A stretch of 6,996 nucleotides of DNA from Acidobacteriota bacterium (GTDB lineage: Bacteria; Acidobacteriota; Vicinamibacteria; Vicinamibacterales; Vicinamibacteraceae), in contig JAEZCY010000206.1 of the NCBI GenBank assembly GCA_023429845.1, forward strand, positions 1 to 6,996, given 5' to 3'. A program made the position numbers and the translations under genes. A model generated the notes under the pieces. That model was not told the DNA's origin. It saw only the letters and a program-made list of their open reading frames with translations, and made no database searches. The stretch's first letter is position 1. Each line of letters begins with the position of its first letter. Positions 1-6,268 of this stretch are shown in pieces.

Positions 1-1607
1 GGACGCATGCGGAGCGCGTTGCGCACGAGATCGCGGATGGTGATCGCACCCTCGCCCTCGATGTTGGGCGGACGCGACTCGAGTGAGACGACGTGTTCCT
101 GCGGCAGCTGCAGTTCCGCGGCATCCTCGATCGTGACGATGCGCTCATCGTCGGGAATGAACGAGGACAGCACGTTGAGCAGCGTGGTCTTGCCCGACCC
201 GGTGCCGCCCGAGATGACGACGTTCTGTCGCGCCTGCACCGCTGCGCCGAGGAAGGTGGCGATCTGCTCGGTCATCGAGCCGAACCCGATGAGATCGGGC
301 ACGCCGAGCAGCTTCCTGGAGAACTTGCGGATGGTGATGGCCGGCCCCCGCAGCGCGAGCGGCGGGATGATCGCGTTCACCCGGCTGCCATCGCGCAGCC
401 GCGCATCGACCATCGGCACCTTCTCGTCGATGCGGCGCCCGAGCGGCGCGACGATGCGCTCGATGATGCCGCGCAGCTGCTCGTTGCTGAGAAACTGCAC
501 GTTGGCCAGCTGCAGGTGGCCGCGCCGCTCGACGTACACCTGGTCGATGCGGTTGACCATGATCTCGGTGACCGTCGGATCCTCGAGCAGGTCTTCGAGT
601 GCGCCGAGCCCGAGCGACTCGTCGAGCAGCTCCTTCACGAGCTGCCGCCGCTCCTGACGCGTCGCCGAGGCTGCTTCCTCCTGCACGAGCGCGATGAGCT
701 TGCCCTCCACGCGGACATGCATCTCCTGGCGCTTGACCGGATCGTGCAGGTAGCCGAGGTCGCCCTTGCGCAGGTCGATCTCCTCGATCAACCGACGAAG
801 GATCCGCAGCTTGACGCCCCGCCTGATGTCGCTGGACGACTCCGGCGCATCGGCGCGCGTGTCGGCGCGCTGCCGGAACGCCCGCTGGATGAAACCGCGG
901 GACAAATCGGCGAATACGGTGGAGAGCTCGTCCTCGGGGCGGAGCTCGATCAGCGTCCGCCCTTTCTCCTGCGCCCACTGCACGGTCCCCTGCTGCTCGC
1001 TCAGGTAGCCGAGCACGGGGGCGCCGAGCTCGGCCGCCGCGGCACCGGTGTACGCGTCGTTGGCGCGGTTGACCACCAGTGACACCGCTGCGGCGGGAAA
1101 CTGCATGCCTCGCATCAGCGTCAGCACGTGGGCGGCGCGCATCACGCCCTGCGGCGACGGGTCCACGACCACGCACAGCTGGTCCACCCGGTCCACGAGG
1201 AATGCACCGACATCCCCCGTCGTCACGCCGAGATCGAGCACGAGGTAGTCGAAGCATTGGTCGAGCGTGTTGAACACCTGCTCGAGCACCGGCCGGGTAA
1301 GCGCAGGCGCCTGCACCACGTCGGACAGCAGGGCAAGGCACGGCACGCCCGAGGGCGCCGACGTCAGATACGACATCAGCAGGTCCGGCGTCATCCGTTC
1401 GAGCAGCGGCAGCAGGTCGCTGATGCTCTTGGGGCGCGGCAGGCCGAGTCGCTGGGCGCCGTCGCCCGGGCAGGGCGCCGACGCGTCCATGAACAACACG
1501 CCGCCGCGCACCTGCTGCAGGATGCCAACGGCGAGATTGGTCGCCACGAACGTCTTGCCGGCGCCACCCGAGCCCGAGGTGACGCCGATCACTTTCAGCT
1601 TCGCCAT
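1..1607 (-). CDS. CpaE/TadZ-CpaF/TadA fusion ATPase of Tad pilus (3' end outside window)
   Basis: This is one open frame of 535 visible codons, with no in-frame stop from the ATG at 1607 to the left edge. Residues 1-239 look like the ATPase domain of CpaE/TadZ (ParA/MinD family, positions the Tad machine). They hold a P-loop GSGGAGKT (12-19), a Walker B-like YLVLDLG (121-127) and VVVDPSPQGV. The usual N-terminal receiver-like domain of CpaE is absent. Residues 240-264 form an Arg/Ala/Ser-rich linker. From about 265 it is CpaF/TadA, the hexameric cytoplasmic motor for pilus assembly: KLRILRRLIEEIDL, EIMVNRIDQVYVERRG, DARLRDGSRVNAIIPPLAL, Walker A GGTGSGKT (467-474), TIEDAAELQLPQEHVV and RDLVRNALRMRP. 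Walker B and the His box should lie left of base 1. The linker region has no ATG or GTG that could restart CpaF. The start lies 4 bp after the secretin stop, has no clear Shine-Dalgarno, and is probably translationally coupled. Domain calls are strong; the fusion itself is read directly from the frame. Confidence 0.93.
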   Translation of the reverse strand, partial: MAKLKVIGVTSGSGGAGKTFVATNLAVGILQQVRGGVLFMDASAPCPGDGAQRLGLPRPKSISDLLPLLERMTPDLLMSYLTSAPSGVPCLALLSDVVQAPALTRPVLEQVFNTLDQCFDYLVLDLGVTTGDVGAFLVDRVDQLCVVVDPSPQGVMRAAHVLTLMRGMQFPAAAVSLVVNRANDAYTGAAAAELGAPVLGYLSEQQGTVQWAQEKGRTLIELRPEDELSTVFADLSRGFIQRAFRQRADTRADAPESSSDIRRGVKLRILRRLIEEIDLRKGDLGYLHDPVKRQEMHVRVEGKLIALVQEEAASATRQERRQLVKELLDESLGLGALEDLLEDPTVTEIMVNRIDQVYVERRGHLQLANVQFLSNEQLRGIIERIVAPLGRRIDEKVPMVDARLRDGSRVNAIIPPLALRGPAITIRKFSRKLLGVPDLIGFGSMTEQIATFLGAAVQARQNVVISGGTGSGKTTLLNVLSSFIPDDERIVTIEDAAELQLPQEHVVSLESRPPNIEGEGAITIRDLVRNALRMR

Positions 1608-1611
1608 GGCA

Positions 1612-2802
1612 TCAGGGCTGCGGCGTGCCGGTGGTCAGCGTCGGGCGGAACACCACCAGTATCTGCGTCTTCTTGGACTTGTAGTTGGACGATCCGAACA
1701 GCGACCCGAACACCGGCACGTACTGCATGCCGCCCCGGCCGCTGACGCCTGGCACGCGCCCCGCCGTATCGGTGCCCCGGCGCACCTTCCCCATCGCGGT
1801 GGTGCCGCCGGCAATCGCCGGCGCCGCGAGCAGGTCGTTGCCCGACACCGCGAACGGGATGCCTTCCGTCGTGCCGAACGAGTACCGCGAGCGACGCCAC
1901 ACGTCGGGGTCGTAGAGGTTGTAGTCCAGCGGGACGTTGGTCTCGACCTCGATGCCCGTGACCAGACCTCGCGCGCCCTCGCGTGGACGCACCGTGAGGC
2001 GGATGCCCGTGTCCTTCAGGTCCTTGTCGTCCTTGTTCTTCGGGTCCACGCTCGGTCCGCCGATGAAGATCTCCCCGTCGCCGCCAATCGGGGCCGTCAC
2101 CTTGCCCTTGTAGAGGCTGCGTCCCGACGGCTCGACGCCCCTGCCGTACTCGCCGGTCTTGAACTGCGAGCTCGCCTCGAACAACTCCAGCTCGTACTCG
2201 ACGACCGTGGGGCCTTCCGTCGGCGCCTCGGCGACAGCCGGCCCAGGCGAGGAGCCCGGCACGGTCGTCGTGCCACCGGCGGTGCGCGCCCCCGGACGCG
2301 CGGCCACCGTGACCGTGGACTGCACCCGCGCCACGCGGGCGATGCCGGTCAGTGCGTTCAGCTCATCCTGCGTCGCGACGGTGCCCGTGAGCAGCGCCTG
2401 GCCACCCAGTTTCGTGATGGAGACGTTCGGGTACTGCTGGAGGAGCGCCTTCAGGTCGCGCTCCATGGCTTCGGCCTCGCGCGTGGTCACCACGAGGGCG
2501 ATCTCGTGACGCAGCACCTTCTTCTGATCCCAGATGTTGAGGGTGGTGCGCCCTTCGCGCTTGCCGCGGAGCATCAACTGCTTGCGACCGGCGACCGGCT
2601 CGTAGCCCGCGGTTGTCGGCGAGCCGAGCACGATGTCGCCCATGGCGTACCCGGGCGACCACGTCGTGACCTCGTTGACGTAGATCGTCAGCTCTTCCGT
2701 CGTCGGCTGTGCGGCAACGGCGGTCGCAGCGGCGAGGAGCAGCGGCAGCGGCAGCAGCAGGCGTGAGGCGATCGTCCGAACCATACGGGGGAGGGTAAGC
2801 AT
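1612..2802 (-). CDS. cpaC: CpaC/RcpA-like secretin of Tad pilus, short form
   Basis: This probably forms the outer-membrane channel through which the Flp pilus emerges. A signal peptide covers about residues 1-31 (Arg-rich start, LLLPLPLLLAAATAVAA). Residues 36-105 resemble the N-terminal pilus/secretin-associated domain (ELTIYVNEV, KQLMLRGKREGRTTLNIWD). Residues 110-166 resemble a BON-like fold (LKALLQQYPNVSITKLGGQ, LLTGTVATQDELNAL). A Gly/Thr/Pro/Ala linker spans about 167-198. The secretin-like domain follows (VVEYELELFEAS, DTGIRLTVRP) and ends with VPVFGSLFG and TQILVVFRPTL, the divergent counterpart of the usual VPxLGxLF...ELVIxVTP end. At 396 aa it is shorter than typical CpaC/RcpA (roughly 450-550 aa, from memory). 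ATG 2802 is preferred over the Met codon at 2784 because GGAG lies 6 nt upstream of 2802 only. It sits 18 bp after cpaB. The family call is good; the exact secretin subclass is less certain. Confidence 0.85.
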   Translation of the reverse strand: MLTLPRMVRTIASRLLLPLPLLLAAATAVAAQPTTEELTIYVNEVTTWSPGYAMGDIVLGSPTTAGYEPVAGRKQLMLRGKREGRTTLNIWDQKKVLRHEIALVVTTREAEAMERDLKALLQQYPNVSITKLGGQALLTGTVATQDELNALTGIARVARVQSTVTVAARPGARTAGGTTTVPGSSPGPAVAEAPTEGPTVVEYELELFEASSQFKTGEYGRGVEPSGRSLYKGKVTAPIGGDGEIFIGGPSVDPKNKDDKDLKDTGIRLTVRPREGARGLVTGIEVETNVPLDYNLYDPDVWRRSRYSFGTTEGIPFAVSGNDLLAAPAIAGGTTAMGKVRRGTDTAGRVPGVSGRGGMQYVPVFGSLFGSSNYKSKKTQILVVFRPTLTTGTPQP

Positions 2803-2820
2803 GGGGGTCTCCGTTGCGCC

Positions 2821-3657
2821 TCAGAAGAGACCGCGACCCACGTCACGGAAGGCCTGGGCCGCGCGCGCCGGCTTCGGCTTCAGCGGCACCGGCACCTTGA
2901 GGAGGCCGAGCGGGTCGAGGAACGGCAGCTCCACGGCGGTGTCGTCGAGGCTGGAACGGAGCGACAGCGTGAGATCGCCCACCTGCTGCGCGAGCACGAG
3001 CTCCTGCACCCGCTGCGGGTCCACGAGCAGCGTCACGGTGCGCAGGGCTCGCGTGCTCTGCGTGCCGCCGCCCTGCCCCGACGTCTCCTCCTGGATGCGC
3101 TCGCGCCGCAGTTCCTTGTTCACGGCCACCACGAACACGTTCTGCATCATCGTGCGCACCTCGGTGCGCTCGTCGGCGTAGGTGATGCGGCCGTTCTGGT
3201 TCGACACCGGACGGCCGAACTCGAAGGTGCCGACGATGTCCACGAAGTTGCCGGGACGAATCAGCCCGCCGACACCGGTGTCGTCGGTGACGGTGATGGC
3301 CACCGCCCGGCGTCCGCGAGGCACCTCGAAGCTGAGAGCTTCGGCGCCGGCGTCCGCCAGCATGCCGCCCACCACCTGCGCGCCGGCCGCGATGGGCACG
3401 ACGGCCACGCGCCCTGCCACCTCCTCGGTCGTGGCAAACGTCTGGGGCTGCCGGTACTTCCGCGGCACCGACAGGCGCTGGATGAGCCGTTCGTCGATCG
3501 CGGCGCCGGCGGCAATGGGCTCGCGCGCGACGATGACGTTCTGCATGTCGACCTCCTCGTACAACTGCCGCTCGAGGCCACGGACGTACACGTAGACCAG
3601 GAACACGGCGAGCAGGCCGAGGACGATGGAGAGGAGCAGCTTGGCGCGACCGGACAT
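2821..3657 (-). CDS. cpaB: Flp pilus assembly protein CpaB/RcpC
   Basis: CpaB/RcpC is a membrane-anchored periplasmic protein that works with the secretin in Tad pilus export. The 278 aa match the family's usual size. Residues 6-26 form one N-terminal membrane segment (KLLLSIVLGLLAVFLVYVYV). Residues about 40-103 are a SAF-type domain (NVIVAREPIAAGAAIDERLI, then RVAVVPIAAGAQV). The RcpC-like part follows, with RRAVAITVTDDTGVGGLIRPGNFVDIVGTF (split across 116-145), a basic/Gly-rich insert near 180-200, and TVTLLVDPQRVQELVLAQQVGDLTLSLR (208-234). The C-terminus has a Pro/Lys stretch (KVPVPLKPKP). The gene follows the second TadE-like gene by 57 bp and precedes the secretin by 18 bp, the cpaB-cpaC order common in Tad loci. 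The ribosome site is weak (GGA about 12 nt before the ATG). I see nothing broken in it. Confidence 0.93.
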   Translation of the reverse strand: MSGRAKLLLSIVLGLLAVFLVYVYVRGLERQLYEEVDMQNVIVAREPIAAGAAIDERLIQRLSVPRKYRQPQTFATTEEVAGRVAVVPIAAGAQVVGGMLADAGAEALSFEVPRGRRAVAITVTDDTGVGGLIRPGNFVDIVGTFEFGRPVSNQNGRITYADERTEVRTMMQNVFVVAVNKELRRERIQEETSGQGGGTQSTRALRTVTLLVDPQRVQELVLAQQVGDLTLSLRSSLDDTAVELPFLDPLGLLKVPVPLKPKPARAAQAFRDVGRGLF

Positions 3658-3714
3658 ATTCAGGGGATTCCGAAAGACACAACTACGACGGAGCGTGGAT
3701 CGAACAGCGGCGAC

Positions 3715-4395
3715 TCAGTCATCCCACGGGCAGTTCCCCCACAGGCAGTCCCAGGCGCAGCCCGCGACGTCGTCGGTGCATTCCTCGATCGCGTTGAGGG
3801 CCTGTCCCATCTCCTGGACCGATTGCAGTTCGTCCTTCAGCGTGGTCAGGTCGAGCGCGGCGTTGGACGCGTTGTAGGCGAACCATCCGAAGTAGTCGCC
3901 CTCGCCGAGTGAGGTCAGGCTGTCGCCAGCGATCGTCCACGGGCTCCCCGCATCGAGGCCGCCGCCGGCCTTGGTGCGCTTGCAGGGCGGGCTCGCGCCG
4001 TCGCAGCTCTGATCGGGGTCGCCGTGCTGCTCGACCCAGTGGCTGTAGATGCGGAACTCGGGAATGGCCTCGTCGATGTCCTTCTGAAACAGCCCGAGCT
4101 TCGGCGGCCGGAGCTGGTCGAAGCTGTGGTTCTCGCCCCAGATGATCTTGACCGTCTCGCGGTTGTACTCGACGCCGTCGTTGTTGTAGTCGTAGGCCGA
4201 CTGCAGCAGCCGACTGTGGACCTGCCCGAGCGTGCGGTTGACGGTGCGGTTCACGAGGTAGATCTGAAAGGCGCCGGCGACGAACACCACGCCGATGAAG
4301 GCGATGAGCATCGTCTCGATCGTCGCCTGCCCGCGGCGTCCCCGACCGCGCAACTCAGTAGCGGACCTTGCGCCACTTGTCGAAGTCGGGGTCAT
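3715..4395 (-). CDS. TadE-like minor pilin/pseudopilin with Cys-rich C-terminus
   Basis: This is a 226-aa protein with a prepilin-type leader: RGRRG|QATIE puts the cleavage site after Gly22 with Glu27 at +5. A hydrophobic helix follows at about 29-48 (MLIAFIGVVFVAGAFQIYLV). The helix start and leader match TadE-type pseudopilins, processed by the prepilin peptidase and thought to help initiate or cap the Flp pilus. The exported part (50-226) is not one I recognise. It is acidic, with Cys131 and Cys138 and a terminal cluster Cys206, 213, 217 and 222, plus many Trp. Six periplasmic cysteines suggest disulfides (inference). The ATG at 4395 lies 41 bp inside the preceding TadG-like gene and has GGAGG 5 nt upstream. 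A TTG just after that gene's stop (Leu15) would give a tidier leader, MRGRGRRG, but lacks a good ribosome site. The TadE assignment rests on the N-terminus only. Confidence 0.8.
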   Translation of the reverse strand: MTPTSTSGARSATELRGRGRRGQATIETMLIAFIGVVFVAGAFQIYLVNRTVNRTLGQVHSRLLQSAYDYNNDGVEYNRETVKIIWGENHSFDQLRPPKLGLFQKDIDEAIPEFRIYSHWVEQHGDPDQSCDGASPPCKRTKAGGGLDAGSPWTIAGDSLTSLGEGDYFGWFAYNASNAALDLTTLKDELQSVQEMGQALNAIEECTDDVAGCAWDCLWGNCPWDD

Positions 4396-5284
4396 ACACG
4401 CCTCCGTTGAGAATCGCGTCGAACGACAGGCCCCAGCTCGCAGCCGTGAGCGGCACCATCTTCACGCGGTAGTCGGAATCGCCGGATTCAATCGTGCCGC
4501 CGGCGGGCTTGGCGGCTGCGGCCGCGCGCATCCTCGGAATGGCATCCTCCCCGAACAGTCCGAAGGGATTGAACAGCGGCCGCGTCTGCGGCGCCTCGAC
4601 CACCCACACGAACACGTCGGTGCCTGACTTCTCCCACCACTTCGTGTAGCTGTACGTCTTGACGCAGGGGAAGATGCCGCACCAGCCGCCGTAGGTGATG
4701 CTGGTGTCGAGCGGTTCGAGGTCGGTGAGGCAGGGCAGCGGGAGTTTCGTGAACGGAAACGGCTGCGTCCAGCACGCCGTCGGCCGCGACTTGATGAACG
4801 GCAGCTCGTTGCTGGCCTCGTCCTCGTCGTTGCCGCCGAAGGCGAAGGGCCGATAGCCCTCGTACCACCGCAACTGCTCCCCGGGGAAGAGATCCTGCGT
4901 GTTGTACCAGGTGACGCGCGCCGCTTCGTCGTAGGGCTTCTTGGCGTAGCCGATCTGGATGGCAGCGTCCACGCCGTTGATGATCGCGGTGCCGACCTCC
5001 CAGATGGTCTGCACCACGCCGTCGAGCGCGAGCGGCCCGGCGACGTACAGCCCGGGGTCGATCAACGGCCTGATGTCGTGACGCCACTGGTTGACGTCGG
5101 CGAGCGCGTTGAGCCCGATCGCCATGTTCGTGGCGCCGGTCCAGGCACCGGCATCTGCGGCGATCTGCAGGGCCATGCGTCGGTTCACCGCCTGGCCGAT
5201 GTTCACCACCATGCCTACGAACATCGTCATGACGACGAGAAAGCACAGGAAGAAGGGCGTCGTCTGACCGCGCTCGCTAGTCAT
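4355..5284 (-). CDS. TadG-like pilus assembly protein
   Basis: This 309-aa protein starts with a short leader, MTSERG|QTTPFF, followed by a hydrophobic helix (10-29). The segment MALQIAADAGAWTGA (37-51) is the hallmark of the TadG-like N-terminal domain, whose usual form is close to LQxAADAAALAGA. TadG-type proteins sit in the inner membrane with a periplasmic body and are thought to act with TadE/TadF during pilus biogenesis. Here +5 after the G|Q site is Phe, not Glu, so processing is uncertain. The rest is unusual: aromatic-rich (WYNTQ, LRWYEGYRPFAF), with Cys171, 185, 202 and 207 close together and no von Willebrand-A motif that I can see. It overlaps the upstream tadE by 8 bp (ATGACTAG) and the downstream gene by 41 bp, so the three genes are probably translationally coupled. 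Confidence is good for the N-terminus and low for any function of the body. Confidence 0.8.
   Translation of the reverse strand: MTSERGQTTPFFLCFLVVMTMFVGMVVNIGQAVNRRMALQIAADAGAWTGATNMAIGLNALADVNQWRHDIRPLIDPGLYVAGPLALDGVVQTIWEVGTAIINGVDAAIQIGYAKKPYDEAARVTWYNTQDLFPGEQLRWYEGYRPFAFGGNDEDEASNELPFIKSRPTACWTQPFPFTKLPLPCLTDLEPLDTSITYGGWCGIFPCVKTYSYTKWWEKSGTDVFVWVVEAPQTRPLFNPFGLFGEDAIPRMRAAAAAKPAGGTIESGDSDYRVKMVPLTAASWGLSFDAILNGGVYDPDFDKWRKVRY
4401..4405 (-). promoter_or_regulatory. Ribosome binding site inside the TadG-like gene for the next gene
   Basis: GGAGG lies 5 nt before the ATG at 4395, inside the last codons of the TadG-like gene. It favours the overlapping start for the Cys-rich TadE-like protein over a later TTG. 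Confidence 0.55.
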
Positions 5285-5702
5285 TGTCGCCTCCGCCCGG
5301 CGGGTCGTCCTGCATCGTCGCGGGGGCGAAGCCGGTGATGAGCATCCCCTGCGGTTCGACGTACTCGTAGATGGGCACCCCGAACGGCACGCGCGTTTCT
5401 ACACGGAACCCCGACCAGCCGTCGACGTTCTCCTGCGTCACTTTCACGGGCGGATCGTCGCCCTCGCCGATCCACCAGTTGATGTTCGCCATCACGTCCT
5501 GCGCGGCGCTGTCCGGATCGTTGCCGACCTCGGCGGCGCGCGCCGCGGCAAACGCCGCGTAGTTCACCATGTAGCGGGTGACGGTGAACATGGTGAGGTG
5601 CATGAGCCCGAAGACGAGCAGCAGCATGAAGGCCATCATCATCATGGTCTCCAGCGTCGCCTGCCCCCGCCGCCCGACTCGCGCTGCCTCCGGCCCGCTC
5701 AT
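5277..5702 (-). CDS. TadE-like minor pilin
   Basis: This 141-aa protein has the leader MSGPEAARVGRRG|QATLE, with cleavage predicted after Gly13 and Glu18 at +5. A Met-rich hydrophobic helix follows (ETMMMMAFMLLLVFGLMHLTMF). TadE family features continue with VTRYMVNYAAFAAARAAEVG (41-60), the segment after the helix where TadE-like proteins usually have an Ala/Arg-rich AAReAAR-like run. The C-terminal body is short and acidic, ending in PPGGGDND. It probably acts as a pseudopilin in the inner membrane for pilus initiation or stability. The only available start, ATG 5702, has GGAG directly against it, too close for a normal Shine-Dalgarno, so translation may depend on reinitiation from the Flp gene that stops 21 bp upstream in the same frame. 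Its last 8 bp overlap the TadG-like gene. Four ATG codons in tandem encode Met20-23. Confidence 0.88.
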   Translation of the reverse strand: MSGPEAARVGRRGQATLETMMMMAFMLLLVFGLMHLTMFTVTRYMVNYAAFAAARAAEVGNDPDSAAQDVMANINWWIGEGDDPPVKVTQENVDGWSGFRVETRVPFGVPIYEYVEPQGMLITGFAPATMQDDPPGGGDND

Positions 5703-5723
5703 CTCCGTGTCGCGACGTGCGTC

Positions 5724-5987
5724 CTACTTCTTGCCGCCGCCGCCTTCCTGCACGGTGTTGAACTTGGAGTTGTTGCTGCTGTCCACCGCGGCCGCGGCGT
5801 TGCCCGACCAGTTCTCGGCCGCCGGCTTCACCTTGTCCCAGAAGAAGACGATGAAGGCGATGAGCACCACCGCCGCCATGATGCCGACGATCATCAGGTA
5901 CTCGGTCGGCGTCTGACCGGCCTCGCCACGAAGGCGGGCGGCGCGAGTGGTCGTCGTGTCGTTGCGGCGGATGATCTGCTTGTCCAT
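5724..5987 (-). CDS. Flp-type pilin, 87 aa
   Basis: This is the best candidate for the major pilin. It has a 24-residue hydrophilic leader ending RGEAG|QTPTEY, which is the Flp signature: Gly at -1, Glu29 at +5, and Tyr30 next to it. A continuous hydrophobic helix follows (LMIVGIMAAVVLIAFIVFFW), then a short polar tail (DKVKPAAENWSGN ... NTVQEGGGGKK). The mature protein would be 63 aa, in the usual size range for Flp pilins. The ATG at 5987 is chosen because GGAGG lies 5 nt upstream, the best ribosome site of the three pilin genes. The frame is open further upstream but out of register with any pilin feature. It is the third of three tandem pilin genes and follows the previous one by 20 bp. 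Confidence 0.9.
   Translation of the reverse strand: MDKQIIRRNDTTTTRAARLRGEAGQTPTEYLMIVGIMAAVVLIAFIVFFWDKVKPAAENWSGNAAAAVDSSNNSKFNTVQEGGGGKK
5888..5906. repeat. Direct repeat copy 1 within 87-aa pilin gene
   Basis: The 19-bp stretch cgatcatcaggtactcggt (plus strand) recurs exactly at 6208-6226. It encodes the Glu-Tyr-Leu-Met-Ile start of the pilin helix. Similarity continues with mismatches through the G|Q codons. The simplest reading is duplication of a pilin gene. Confidence 0.85.
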
Positions 5988-5992
5988 GTGTT

Positions 5993-5997
5993 CCTCC
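5993..5997 (-). promoter_or_regulatory. Strong ribosome binding site of the 87-aa Flp gene
   Basis: GGAGG stands 5 nt before the ATG at 5987. It fixes the start inside a longer open frame and is the best Shine-Dalgarno of the pilin genes, which fits this one being the most highly translated. Confidence 0.7.
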
Positions 5998-6007
5998 AGC
6001 CCCTCGG

Positions 6008-6268
6008 CTACTGCTCCACGCACTCCAAATCCTCTTCCTGGTCCGGATCCAGCTCCACGAACTCGGGACACGGCTGCGGCTCGCCTGCCGCCGATGCCGG
6101 ACTCGAGAGGTTCACGATGATGTGGTCGGCCAGTTGCAGCGTCACCACCCGGACGGTCGGGATGATGATGCCGCTCAGCACGATCAACATGGCGGTGACC
6201 AGACCCGCGATCATCAGGTACTCGGTGGTCGTCTGCCCGCGACGGCCACACGCACGACGACGCGTCAT
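6008..6268 (-). CDS. Flp-type pilin-like protein, 86 aa, acidic Cys-containing tail
   Basis: The basic leader MTRRRACGRRG|QTTTEY gives predicted cleavage after Gly11, with Glu16 at +5 and Tyr17. The hydrophobic helix is LMIAGLVTAMLIVLSGIIIP. The mature protein would be 75 aa, with an amphipathic stretch and a strongly acidic end (FVELDPDQEEDLECVEQ) holding Cys67 and Cys83, a possible disulfide pair. The ATG at 6268 shares its first base with the last base of the upstream stop (TGATG), so translation is probably coupled to the 51-aa pilin gene. Codons for the helix start share a 19-bp identical stretch with the next pilin gene, which points to duplication. It could be a second structural pilin or a minor one; the sequence does not decide. 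Confidence 0.87.
   Translation of the reverse strand: MTRRRACGRRGQTTTEYLMIAGLVTAMLIVLSGIIIPTVRVVTLQLADHIIVNLSSPASAAGEPQPCPEFVELDPDQEEDLECVEQ
6208..6226. repeat. Direct repeat copy 2 within 86-aa pilin gene
   Basis: This is identical over 19 bp to 5888-5906 and lies 320 bp away, at the same codons of the neighbouring pilin gene. Such a repeat could also serve as a site for recombination between the two pilin genes. Confidence 0.85.

Noticed and set aside
780..900. Possibility that the CpaE-CpaF join is a sequencing frameshift
   Set aside because: Both domains look complete, are in the same frame without any compensating shift, and are separated by a plausible linker. Reads would still be needed to exclude a lost stop codon.
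93..1082. 329-codon open frame on the plus strand
   Set aside because: It is antisense to the CpaF domain, with composition rich in Arg, Asp, His and Leu and no domain.
145..1341. 398-codon open frame on the minus strand
   Set aside because: It overlaps the CpaE-CpaF fusion in another frame, is Arg/Ala/Gly-rich, and has no recognisable motif; the fusion frame carries all the conserved ATPase motifs.
1267..2766. 499-codon open frame on the plus strand
   Set aside because: It lies opposite the secretin and the CpaE domain, with Arg/His-rich low-complexity content typical of antisense frames in GC-rich DNA.
3658..3714. Terminator or small RNA in the 57-bp gap before cpaB
   Set aside because: No stem-loop with T-run is visible on either strand; it looks like an ordinary intra-operon spacer.
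4488..5246. 252-codon minus-strand frame inside the TadG-like gene
   Set aside because: It is a shifted frame of the TadG-like gene, Arg/His-rich, without motifs.
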